Positions 1-6,433 of a stretch of 12,584 bases of DNA are shown here, in pieces. The position numbers and the translations under genes were made by a program. The notes beneath the pieces are model-generated. The model did no database searches. It saw only the letters and a list, made by a program, of their open reading frames with translations, and was not told where the DNA came from. Source of the DNA: CAZRHR01 sp964599915 (GTDB taxonomy: Bacteria; Bacteroidota; Bacteroidia; CAIKAF01); NCBI GenBank assembly GCA_964599915.1, contig CAZRHR010000073.1:1-12584 (forward strand), given 5' to 3'. Position 1 is the stretch's first letter. Each line of letters begins with the position of its first letter.

Positions 1-523
1 GGTGGTCTGCCACAAAATTTCCCAGGGTGCGCACAGCGCCATGGGTATGGTATTGCACCCATTTCCCTTCCTTTTTTCCTTGTTGATAGGGAAAACGTGC
101 ATATACACCTCCTCCGGGAAAATAGCGTTCAGCTTCGCCTTGTCTTTGGCCCTGCACATAGTTTTCTTTTAAAACGGGTAAAGAGTCGCCCCAAACCGGA
201 TAAAAGTACCAAGTGCCGTGTTTTTTCTGTCCTTTATAAAGTCCTTCGGCAGATTTCAGACCATTGCGGTGAAAATACTTGACGTTGGCGGCTTTTCCTT
301 TTTCCATGTATTCAGCTTGCATGAGCAAGGTGCTGTCTTCACGGTAAAAATGCCAAAGTCCCATGCGCACATTGTCTTTGTACAGTCCTTCTGTTTTAGG
401 CGCAAGGTTGGGCCAAGTGACGCGCCACATGCCTTGTTTTTTGCCCGATGCATCGGTGATGTTCTGGGCCTGAAGAACACTGATCCACAGACCTAGGAAA
501 AGTAAATACCTCATGAGATTCAT
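1..523 (-). CDS. Secreted MORN/YwqK-like repeat protein, 3' end outside window
   Basis: An open frame runs from an ATG at 523 to the left edge without a stop: 174 codons are visible and the C-terminus is missing. The first residues (MNLMRYLLFLGLWISVLQAQ) form a signal peptide that would be cleaved after AQ, so the protein is exported. The rest has loosely repeated units of about 20-25 residues of the type G-x-(K/R)-x-G-x-W-x-x-(Y/F), for example KKQGMWRV, VRMGLWHFY, KKHGTWYFY and KKEGKWVQYH. This is the pattern of MORN-like 'YwqK family antitoxin' proteins, which are common in Bacteroidota and mostly of unknown role; the antitoxin label should not be taken literally. A second in-frame ATG at 514 also gives a good signal peptide. 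It may be the true start, because a promoter -7 element lies only 5 nt before 523. The gene is divergent from the methyltransferase at 614. Confidence 0.8.
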   Translation of the reverse strand, partial: MNLMRYLLFLGLWISVLQAQNITDASGKKQGMWRVTWPNLAPKTEGLYKDNVRMGLWHFYREDSTLLMQAEYMEKGKAANVKYFHRNGLKSAEGLYKGQKKHGTWYFYPVWGDSLPVLKENYVQGQRQGEAERYFPGGGVYARFPYQQGKKEGKWVQYHTHGAVRTLGNFVADH

Positions 524-528
524 TGGTT

Positions 529-536
529 CAAAGATA
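529..536 (-). promoter_or_regulatory. Candidate -7 element (TATCTTTG) of the MORN-like gene
   Basis: On the minus strand TATCTTTG matches the Bacteroidota -7 consensus TAnnTTTG and ends 5 nt before the ATG at 523. No convincing -33 TTG/TTTG is seen at the usual distance. Transcription would begin at or just inside the first ATG. Confidence 0.45.
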
Positions 537-575
537 CAACTGATTCCTTTCCGAAATATTGTTTTTCCCTGCGTA

Positions 576-610
576 TTGCACCCAGACTTCTAGGTAAAAT
601 TGTAGCTTTG
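576..610 (+). promoter_or_regulatory. Candidate promoter of the methyltransferase operon
   Basis: TAGCTTTG at 603-610 matches the Bacteroidota -7 consensus TAnnTTTG. A TTG at 576-578 could serve as the -33 element, although the 24-bp spacer is slightly long. The -7 element ends 3 nt before the ATG at 614, so the transcript would have almost no leader. Confidence 0.45.
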
Positions 611-613
611 TCT

Positions 614-1426
614 ATGCAAAAGTTAGTGAGCCTGGTAACCCGTTTTATTCCGCGGAAATATTTGCACCACGTGAGCCATTTTTTCTTGAAAACATTGGCC
701 ATGGCCTATCGGGGAAAAGGCTTTGTGGATCCCATCAACGGAAAATCCTACCGAAAATTCCTCCCTTACGGACGCCTTCATTCCAGGAAAAACGCACTAA
801 GTCCTGCCACTTTATCTTTAGAAAGGCACCGGCTTATGTGGCTTTTTCTTCAAGAAAAAACCCATTTTTTTACCGACCGCCTCAAAGTATTACATATTGC
901 CCCTGAGTATTGTTTTATATCGCTTTTCAAAAAATGTCCTAACCTGGATTATCTCACCGGCGACTTAGATTCACCGCTGGCAGACATTCATTTGGACATT
1001 AACCAACTTCCCTTTGAGGACAACCATTTTGATGTCATTTTTTGCAACCACGTGTTAGAACATATTCCGGATGATGTGCATGCCATGCGGGAAATTTGTC
1101 GGGTTTTGCGACCCGGCGGCTGGGCCATTTTGCAAGTCCCCATGCGCTTGGGGGCGGCCCATACAGAGGAAGACATTACCTTAACCGACCCCAAAGAAAG
1201 AGAGCGTCGCTTTTTGCAGGACGACCATTTCAGGCTGTATGGTTTAGATTATAAAGACCGGCTGGAAAAAGCAGGATTTCAAGTGCATATAGATAAAATG
1301 GTAGATGAAATGCCTGCCACCACCAGAGATTCTTTTGCCTTAATGCCCGGGGAATGGTTGTATGTTGGGATTAAACCCGGAGCACCGGCGCGTGGCTTAT
1401 CTTTTCAACCCCAGTTTTCGTTATGA
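614..1426 (+). CDS. Class I SAM-dependent methyltransferase (Methyltransf_11 type)
   Basis: A 270-aa protein predicted to transfer a methyl group from S-adenosylmethionine; the acceptor is unknown. The core shows DVIFCNHVLEHIPDD (about residues 140-154, motif II region) and CRVLRPGGWAILQVP (about 162-176). Where most relatives have a glycine-rich motif I it has LHIAPE (93-98), a variant I recognise from a large Bacteroidota subfamily. In that subfamily the N-terminus usually carries two CPxC knuckles before 'SLERHRLLWL'. Here the equivalent positions read DPIN (39-42) and SPAT (63-66), so all four cysteines are replaced. The start is the ATG at 614; an in-frame TTG at 608 lies inside the promoter element and is unlikely. 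The downstream gene overlaps by ATGA at 1423-1426, so the two are probably translationally coupled. The fold is secure, the substrate is not. Confidence 0.85.
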   Translation: MQKLVSLVTRFIPRKYLHHVSHFFLKTLAMAYRGKGFVDPINGKSYRKFLPYGRLHSRKNALSPATLSLERHRLMWLFLQEKTHFFTDRLKVLHIAPEYCFISLFKKCPNLDYLTGDLDSPLADIHLDINQLPFEDNHFDVIFCNHVLEHIPDDVHAMREICRVLRPGGWAILQVPMRLGAAHTEEDITLTDPKERERRFLQDDHFRLYGLDYKDRLEKAGFQVHIDKMVDEMPATTRDSFALMPGEWLYVGIKPGAPARGLSFQPQFSL

Positions 1427-2580
1427 AAAAACCTGCCTTTTTCCTTGATCGCGACGGCGTACTCAATGAGGACACCCATTTTGTAAGTTCACCCGAGACG
1501 TTGGTCTTGTATCCATGGACGGCAGAAGCGTTAAAAGCGTTGGAAGTCGCCGATTTTTTGCGGATTGTGGTTACCAATCAATCTTTGGTGGCTCGAAAAA
1601 TGGCCACGGAAGACACCTTACAGGCCATTCATGCCAAAATGGAAAAAGACCTGGCGCAAGAAGGCGCCTCTGTCCATGCCATTTATTATTGTCCGCATCA
1701 TCCCGAATTTGGAGAAGGCGGCAGCACCGAACAAGGTTGTAGTTGCCGGAAACCCGAACCCGGCATGTTGCTGGAGGCTGCTGAAAAATGGCAAATCGAC
1801 CTTCCCGCTTCCTACATGGTAGGCGACAACGAAAGAGATATTTTAGCCGGGAAAAATGCAGGGTGCAGAACCATTGGTGTTCGGAGTGGCAAGGGATTAA
1901 GGCAGGCCACCCATATACCCGATTACGTTTTTGAAAACCTGCATGAAGCCGTAACCTTTGTGACCCAAGACCCTTACAAAGATTGGGTGGAACAGATGGT
2001 ACAACGCATACAAAACCACCCCCACCCTACCTTCAAAATCCGCATTGGAGGCAACACCCAATCCGGAAAAACAACCTTAGCGACCCGTTTACGCTTTGCC
2101 TTAGAAGAAGCCGGCATCTCTGTGGTTCAAGTACCCTTGGACCAATGGCTTATTCCAAGAGAGAAAAGAAAACAGCCCACCGAAGTCCACGAAACCTTTC
2201 GACTGGACCGACTATCCTTTGACCTACAACGGTTTATGGACGGCAAACCCGTTTTAGTGCCCGGCTATGCCCGGCATCCCCAACAAAAGGCCTTAGCCAT
2301 GGAATACCTGTGGTCTTCCCCCCGTGTTTTATTGGTGGAAGGCGTACCGGCCTTGCTCGAACCCATGGATGAAGTGGAATGGGACTACAGCCTCGCCATG
2401 ACAGAAACACCCGACCAACTCAAAGCCCGCACCGCCCAACTTTACGCCTGGAAAGGCCTAAACAAACACCAAATCCAAGAAAAATGGGAGGAAAAATGGC
2501 AAGAAGAATATCAAACCATCACGGCCTCTTGCACCCGCGCCGATGAAACCCTACACCGCCCAAACAACTCAAAGCCCTGA
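1423..2580 (+). CDS. GmhB-like HAD-IIIA phosphatase fused to a P-loop kinase
   Basis: A 385-aa two-domain protein. Residues 1-180 are a HAD-IIIA phosphatase like GmhB (heptose bisphosphate phosphatase). They carry the nucleophile motif FFLDRDGVLNED (Asp9 and Asp11), TNQS at 51-54, a zinc loop with Cys90, His92, Cys106 and Cys108 followed by RKPEPGM, and the acidic motif VGDNERDI (133-140). Stand-alone GmhB is about 180 aa, so this half is complete. Residues 203-370 form a second domain with Walker A GGNTQSGKTT (209-218), then VPLDQWL (237-243) and LLVEGVPAL (303-311), resembling uridine-kinase/phosphoribulokinase-type P-loop kinases. The likely picture is a bifunctional sugar or nucleotide-sugar kinase/phosphatase, but the substrate is not readable from sequence. 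PNKP has a similar domain order, but its phosphatase lacks this zinc loop. The stop codon lies inside the first copy of the repeat array downstream. Confidence 0.8.
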   Translation: MKKPAFFLDRDGVLNEDTHFVSSPETLVLYPWTAEALKALEVADFLRIVVTNQSLVARKMATEDTLQAIHAKMEKDLAQEGASVHAIYYCPHHPEFGEGGSTEQGCSCRKPEPGMLLEAAEKWQIDLPASYMVGDNERDILAGKNAGCRTIGVRSGKGLRQATHIPDYVFENLHEAVTFVTQDPYKDWVEQMVQRIQNHPHPTFKIRIGGNTQSGKTTLATRLRFALEEAGISVVQVPLDQWLIPREKRKQPTEVHETFRLDRLSFDLQRFMDGKPVLVPGYARHPQQKALAMEYLWSSPRVLLVEGVPALLEPMDEVEWDYSLAMTETPDQLKARTAQLYAWKGLNKHQIQEKWEEKWQEEYQTITASCTRADETLHRPNNSKP

Positions 2581-2800
2581 AAGGGCGCCATCCCCAATTA
2601 ACCCGAAAAAAAACAAATCCTAACTAGCCCCGAAAAACGAAATCCTTAATAGCCCCGAAGGAGCGAAATCCTTAATAGCCCCGAAAAACGAAATCCTTAA
2701 TAGCCCCGAAAAACGAAATCCTTAATAGCCCCGAAGGGGCGAAATATATTAGGGGCGAAATATATTAGGGGCGAAATATATTAGGAACGAAATCCTAAAG
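2573..2800. repeat. Degenerate tandem array of hairpin-forming 16-26 bp units
   Basis: Units of the form AGCCCCGAAAAACGAAATCCT + TAAT occur head to tail at 2626-2650, 2651-2676, 2677-2701 and 2702-2726. A variant is at 2727-2750, shortened units AGGGGCGAAATATATT at 2751-2766 and 2767-2782, and a diverged end unit at 2783-2800. Decayed copies lie at 2573-2599 and 2600-2625. Two copies can fold as 5-bp stems with a GAA loop: GCCCC-GAA-GGGGC at 2728-2740 and GCCCT-GAA-AGGGC at 2574-2586, a compensatory base-pair change. The array fills the gap between convergent genes and contains the TGA stop of the fusion gene. There are no unique spacers, so it is not CRISPR. It may act as a two-way terminator or transcript-end structure, or be a mobile REP-like intergenic repeat; the sequence does not decide this. 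Confidence 0.85.
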
Positions 2801-2828
2801 AAGGGGCATATCCATCATCCCCCACCCA

Positions 2829-3722
2829 TCATAAATGATTCAACAACCCCAACAAATCCTCAATCTCAGCCAAAAACTTCACATTCTCCGGCAAATCACC
2901 CTTATAGTAACGCATTACAGGGCCACACACTAAAAGTTGAGAGGTCGGAAAGGCCTGCGATAATTTATTGACGTCTTGTTGGATTTTATGGCTTTGGTAG
3001 CTGGAGGTGAAATAAGTGAGCATGAAATCCGGCTGGTACAAATCTTTAAGCACCACCACATCATGCATAGGCACCGCCTGTCCAAGATAAACGACCCGAA
3101 ATCCTCTGCTTTTGATAAGGTATTTGGCAAATAACAAACCCAATTCATGGAGTTCATCTTCCGGCAAAAACAATAAAAAGCGTTGGGGATGACTGTATTT
3201 AAGCACCTGTCCATCGATGGCCACGATGAGTTTGCGGCGGATCAGGTGGGTAATAAAATGTTCTTGCGCCACAGAAATTTCGCCGGCGGTCCAGAGCAAT
3301 CCTACTTTTTGAAGAAAAGGGATGAGGATGCGCAACATCACGGTTTCAAAACCGTAGCGAAGGGTGCCGTTAGAAATAATTTTCTCGAAGCGAGCTTCAT
3401 CCAACTCCATCATGGCCACCACCAATCCGTCAATTTGAACGGAAAAATAGGCGTCGGTGGGATGTCCGGGGTCTTGTAAGAGTTCCAAGGTTTCTTTAGC
3501 CAATTCCTCTGTGGAAAGGCTGGAAATAGCGGAAATCTTTTTGCCGTTTCGAACCAAAATGGAAATGTTGAGCAGCATTTTCAGCTGATCATCATCGTAA
3601 AAACGAATGTTGGTTTCCGTGCGGTGAGGTTCCACGACACCATACCGTTGTTCCCAGATGCGGATGGTATGGGCCTTGATGCCCGTCAGTTTTTCAATGT
3701 CTTTGATGGTATATTGCGCCAC
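2829..3722 (-). CDS. CarH/LitR-like MerR regulator with B12-binding domain (likely light sensor)
   Basis: A 297-aa transcription factor. Residues 1-70 are a MerR winged helix (YTIKDIEKLTGIKAHTIRIW, then RYGVVEPHRTETNIRFYDDD). Residues about 88-170 match the helical cap of cobalamin-binding domains and include W144, then nine residues, then E154-H155: the W-x9-EH signature that contacts the adenosyl group in CarH. Residues about 180-297 are a Rossmann-like B12-binding domain with E190-x-H192-x-x-G195; His192 is the expected lower axial cobalt ligand. In characterised CarH proteins, AdoCbl-bound tetramers repress DNA in the dark and fall apart in light, often controlling carotenoid genes. That this one does so is inference; no carotenoid gene is in the window. 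The start is GTG at 3722: an in-frame TAA lies upstream and no ATG intervenes. It lies downstream of metK on the same strand but behind a good terminator. Confidence 0.88.
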   Translation of the reverse strand: MAQYTIKDIEKLTGIKAHTIRIWEQRYGVVEPHRTETNIRFYDDDQLKMLLNISILVRNGKKISAISSLSTEELAKETLELLQDPGHPTDAYFSVQIDGLVVAMMELDEARFEKIISNGTLRYGFETVMLRILIPFLQKVGLLWTAGEISVAQEHFITHLIRRKLIVAIDGQVLKYSHPQRFLLFLPEDELHELGLLFAKYLIKSRGFRVVYLGQAVPMHDVVVLKDLYQPDFMLTYFTSSYQSHKIQQDVNKLSQAFPTSQLLVCGPVMRYYKGDLPENVKFLAEIEDLLGLLNHL

Positions 3723-3752
3723 GGTATTTCTCGTTTCAGCTTATGGAACAAG

Positions 3753-3784
3753 AAAAAGGGGGTAATTGTTTCCAATCCCCCCTT
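3753..3784 (-). terminator. Rho-independent terminator of metK
   Basis: Read on the minus strand, AAGGGGG, one unpaired G, ATTG, loop GAAA, CAAT, TA, CCCCCTT forms a stem of 11 base pairs with a small internal bulge, followed directly by a T-run (3757-3753). It lies 19 bp beyond the metK stop codon. The plus strand lacks a T-run, so it should act only on metK transcription. Confidence 0.85.
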
Positions 3785-3802
3785 GTATTGTGAAAAAATA
3801 GT

Positions 3803-5056
3803 TTACAATGAGAAAGCGGCCTTGATGCGGTCTACGTAATCTAGGTTTTCCCAAGTGAACAATTCGACTTCCTTTTCGATGGTGCGACCATCTGGACCTT
3901 TGAAAACTTTGATTTTTTTCTCAGGTGTACGGCCCATGTGGCCATAGGAAGCCGTTTCTTCATAAATAGGGTTACGCAGCTTCAGGCGGGTTTCAATGCC
4001 ATAAGGCGTCATGTCGAAAATTTTCAACATTTTCTCTGCCATCTCACCGTCCGACATGCCCACTTTGGATGTGCCGTTGGTATCTACGAAAAGGTTCATA
4101 GGTTCTGCTACGCCGATGGCATAAGAAACCTGCACTAGCACCTCGTCGCACAATCCGGCAGCGACCATGTTTTTGGCCATGTGGCGGGTAGCGTAGGCCG
4201 CAGAACGGTCTACTTTACTTGGATCTTTTCCGGAAAATGCACCACCACCGTGAGCACCTTTACCACCGTAGGTATCTACGATAATTTTGCGACCGGTAAG
4301 ACCTGTATCTCCATGTGGGCCACCAATCACAAATTTTCCGGTAGGATTGATGTGATAGGTGATGCTATCATTGAATAAATGAGCATAACGGGCATAATAG
4401 GCACGCACACGGGGCATTAATTTTTCAATTAAATCCTTGCGGATGCGGGCCAACATCACTTCATCATTGGCATCAAAATCATCGTGTTGTGTAGAAATAA
4501 CGATGGTGTCGATGGCCTCAGGTTGGTTGGCATCGTTGTACCGAAGGGTTACTTGGCTCTTGGAGTCAGGACGCAAGTAAGTAATGTCTTTGTTTTCACG
4601 GCGCATGGCGGCCAATTCCCGCAGGATGGTGTGGGCCATGTCCAGGGCCAAAGGCATGAGGTTTTCCGTTTCGTTGGTGGCGTAACCAAACATCATTCCT
4701 TGGTCACCGGCACCTTGTTTTTCGGGCGCTTCACGCTCTACCCCACGCAGGATGTCGGCAGATTGCTCGTGAATGGCTGAAAGTACACCGCAAGAGTTGG
4801 CCTCAAACATGTACTCAGATTTGGTGTACCCAATCCGTTTAATCACGTTGCGGGCAATGGTTTGTACATCTAAGTAGGCAGAGGAGGTAACTTCTCCGGC
4901 CAAGACCACCTGTCCGGTGGTTACCAGGGTTTCACAAGCCACTTTACTTTGGGGATCAAAGGCCAAAAATTGGTCAATGATGGCATCGGAAATCTGGTCC
5001 GCTACTTTGTCAGGATGCCCTTCGCTCACTGACTCGCTGGTAAATAAATATCCCAT
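3803..5056 (-). CDS. metK: S-adenosylmethionine synthase
   Basis: A 417-aa cytoplasmic enzyme that makes S-adenosylmethionine from methionine and ATP, releasing phosphate and pyrophosphate. The family signatures are present: FTSESVSEGHPDKVADQISD at the N-terminus (GHPDK at 13-17), the GAGDQGMMFGYA hexapeptide region (115-126), and the P-loop-like GGGAFSGKDPSKVDRSAAY (270-288). Length is full for the family and no key residue is missing. The ATG at 5056 begins the conserved N-terminus directly. It has its own promoter at 5079-5113 with a leader of roughly 20 nt, too short for any SAM riboswitch, and ends at a strong terminator. In principle it supplies the SAM used by the methyltransferase at 614, but nothing links them beyond proximity. 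Confidence 0.98.
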   Translation of the reverse strand: MGYLFTSESVSEGHPDKVADQISDAIIDQFLAFDPQSKVACETLVTTGQVVLAGEVTSSAYLDVQTIARNVIKRIGYTKSEYMFEANSCGVLSAIHEQSADILRGVEREAPEKQGAGDQGMMFGYATNETENLMPLALDMAHTILRELAAMRRENKDITYLRPDSKSQVTLRYNDANQPEAIDTIVISTQHDDFDANDEVMLARIRKDLIEKLMPRVRAYYARYAHLFNDSITYHINPTGKFVIGGPHGDTGLTGRKIIVDTYGGKGAHGGGAFSGKDPSKVDRSAAYATRHMAKNMVAAGLCDEVLVQVSYAIGVAEPMNLFVDTNGTSKVGMSDGEMAEKMLKIFDMTPYGIETRLKLRNPIYEETASYGHMGRTPEKKIKVFKGPDGRTIEKEVELFTWENLDYVDRIKAAFSL

Positions 5057-5078
5057 GGAAATGTTTTACGATATGGGG

Positions 5079-5113
5079 CAAATATAAAATTAATACGGTT
5101 GGATGAATCCAAA
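5079..5113 (-). promoter_or_regulatory. metK promoter
   Basis: On the minus strand TATATTTG (5086-5079) is a full match to the Bacteroidota -7 consensus TAnnTTTG, and TTTG (5113-5110) is a possible -33 element with a 23-bp spacer. The start codon is 22 nt beyond the -7 element, giving metK a short normal leader, unlike several neighbours. Confidence 0.55.
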
Positions 5114-5134
5114 AGTATCGTAGTTTTTTTTCCT

Positions 5135-5596
5135 TTAAAATGATTCCCTTAACCGTTTGGCTTGCAAACTGTCTAAAACCTCTGCCGCCGGCCTAAAGGA
5201 AAAATCCGGATAGGCTTTATTGGCTTGGGCATAAAATTCCTCGGCTTTATCGTAAAATTGGTAACTGCCTTGCGGAAGCGCTAAAAAATAACGGGTTTGG
5301 TTGGCCAGCGCTAAACCCTCCTCTTTTACCCATAGACTGTCTATTCCTTCGGTCCAAATGGGTTTATCGGGAAAAAGTGGCATTTGTAGGTAAAGCGTGT
5401 ATCCGGTCACTTCTTCCTGGAGAAAATAGGAAGAAGTAAGAGGAAACATGCCAGGCTGTTCGCGTTTCTGACTTTCATTCCAAATTCCAATGGCCGCCCC
5501 AACGCCCATGAAGACCACATAAAGCAAAGGTAAAACCACAAACAAGCCGCCAAGGCTTAAAAAAATCCAAATGGTTCGTGTATGCCTGTTTCCCAT
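5135..5596 (-). CDS. Unrecognised protein with one N-terminal membrane segment
   Basis: A 153-aa protein I do not recognise. The short basic N-terminus (MGNRHTRT) is followed by a long hydrophobic stretch (about residues 8-37), most likely an uncleaved membrane anchor. The remainder (40-153) is soluble and rich in aromatic residues, and would face the periplasm. It contains VTGYTLYLQMPLFPDKPIW and QGSYQFYDKAEEFYAQANKA. There are no cysteines or obvious catalytic motifs. The ATG at 5596 is the natural start. A weak -7 element, CAACTTTG (5608-5601), ends 4 nt before it. It lies 78 bp upstream of metK, which has its own promoter, and is divergent from the head-GIN gene. The translation and anchor look real; the function is unknown. 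Confidence 0.7.
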   Translation of the reverse strand: MGNRHTRTIWIFLSLGGLFVVLPLLYVVFMGVGAAIGIWNESQKREQPGMFPLTSSYFLQEEVTGYTLYLQMPLFPDKPIWTEGIDSLWVKEEGLALANQTRYFLALPQGSYQFYDKAEEFYAQANKAYPDFSFRPAAEVLDSLQAKRLRESF

Positions 5597-5600
5597 GGCA

Positions 5601-5608
5601 CAAAGTTG
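5601..5608 (-). promoter_or_regulatory. Weak candidate -7 element for the 153-aa membrane protein
   Basis: CAACTTTG on the minus strand differs from TAnnTTTG only at the first base and ends 4 nt before the ATG at 5596. No clear -33 element was seen, so support is limited to position and partial match. Confidence 0.25.
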
Positions 5609-5669
5609 ATACCTTTTTTTGGCTTCCTATGAAAAAATGAAGATTTTTGTAGCCAGAAAAGGAATACCC

Positions 5670-6362
5670 ATGAAACTCACTCCCTATTTGTTTAGCTTTT
5701 TGATGGTTTTAGGCAGTTTATCCGCACAAACCACTGAAACTCGCGAAGTCCCGGCTTTTACCATGTTGGAAGTGGGAGATAAAGTGGTCGTGGTTTTAAT
5801 TCCGGGAAAAACCCCAAAGTTGGAAGCGGAATTTTATAACGCCACCCCGGACCGATTAAAAACAGAATGGGCCAACAACACCCTCCGCATCACCGCCACA
5901 GGGATGCTGCGTGACCAAAGAATCACGGTAAAACTTTATTACCAACAACTGCATAGCATCAAAGCCATTTTAGGTGGAGAAGTGCGCAGTGATGCACCCA
6001 TCGAAGCCAACAAACTGGAGCTTGAAGCCAAAACAGGTGGCATTATCTCCATAAAAGCTGCGGCCAACATCGTTCAAGCCTCCGTAGGGCAAGGTTCTAA
6101 AATCCACATCAATGGTAAAGCCGAACAGTTGGTGGCCGACGCTGCCTCTGGTGGAAAAATCTATGCCGACCAATTGGTTACCCAAATTGCTGCACCCAAT
6201 GCCACTTCGGGTGGAAAAATCTGGGTGGATGCAAGGAAGAAATTAGATGCACGTGCCCATTCCGGTGGCAAAGTATTTTTTAGAACCATGATCGACGACC
6301 GAAACATTCGCGAAAGTACCGGTGGCGTAGTTAAATACGACCCACTTCCACCCAGCGAATAA
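5670..6362 (+). CDS. Secreted head-GIN domain (DUF2807) beta-helix protein
   Basis: A 230-aa protein with a clean signal peptide (MKLTPYLFSFLMVLGSLSAQ, cleavage after residue 20), so exported to the periplasm or surface. The mature part matches the DUF2807/head-GIN family: an N-terminal segment (VPAFTMLEVGDKVVVVLIPG, then NNTLRITAT and ITVKLYY), followed by a right-handed beta-helix. Small-residue turns recur about every 19 residues: TGG 122, QGS 141, SGG 160, SGG 180, SGG 198 and TGG 217. Family members are very common in Bacteroidota and are sometimes called putative adhesins, but their function is not established. The frame stays open upstream to 5619, with an alternative ATG at 5637. I chose 5670 because the signal peptide starts there and AAAAGGAA precedes it. 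It is followed by 90 bp and the TonB receptor promoter. Confidence 0.85.
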   Translation: MKLTPYLFSFLMVLGSLSAQTTETREVPAFTMLEVGDKVVVVLIPGKTPKLEAEFYNATPDRLKTEWANNTLRITATGMLRDQRITVKLYYQQLHSIKAILGGEVRSDAPIEANKLELEAKTGGIISIKAAANIVQASVGQGSKIHINGKAEQLVADAASGGKIYADQLVTQIAAPNATSGGKIWVDARKKLDARAHSGGKVFFRTMIDDRNIRESTGGVVKYDPLPPSE

Positions 6363-6412
6363 GGCTAATTCATCACTTTTTCCTTTAAACCTCTTTTTCC
6401 TTTGCCCCATCC

Positions 6413-6433
6413 TTTTGCAAGTTAGTTGCAAAA
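6413..6433. promoter_or_regulatory. Perfect 8-5-8 palindromic operator upstream of the TonB receptor
   Basis: TTTTGCAA (6413-6420), GTTAG, TTGCAAAA (6426-6433) is an exact inverted repeat. It covers the -33 element and part of the spacer of the receptor promoter, so a dimeric protein bound here would block RNA polymerase. Its size suits a Fur/Zur-family or similar repressor. The identity of the regulator is inference from the likely metal-uptake function of the operon. Confidence 0.7.

Noticed and set aside
256..480. 74-aa minus-strand open frame near the left edge
   Set aside because: It is a shifted-frame shadow of the MORN-like gene, whose own frame has a signal peptide and repeats over the same bases and continues past the window edge.
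1423..2580. Polynucleotide kinase/phosphatase (PNKP)
   Set aside because: Domain order is similar to animal PNKP, but the phosphatase has the GmhB zinc loop and the kinase half resembles uridine-kinase-type enzymes, so DNA-end repair is not supported.
2573..2800. Regularly spaced repeats considered as a CRISPR array
   Set aside because: Units are directly adjacent with no unique spacers, vary in length, and there are no cas genes.
4484..4780. 98-aa plus-strand open frame opposite metK
   Set aside because: Antisense shadow of the conserved metK frame.
5057..5134. SAM riboswitch upstream of metK
   Set aside because: The predicted leader is only about 20 nt and shows no riboswitch-like pairing; an ordinary promoter explains the region.
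5619..5669. Upstream extension of the head-GIN gene (TTG 5619 or ATG 5637)
   Set aside because: Extending the protein would bury the clear signal peptide that begins at 5670.
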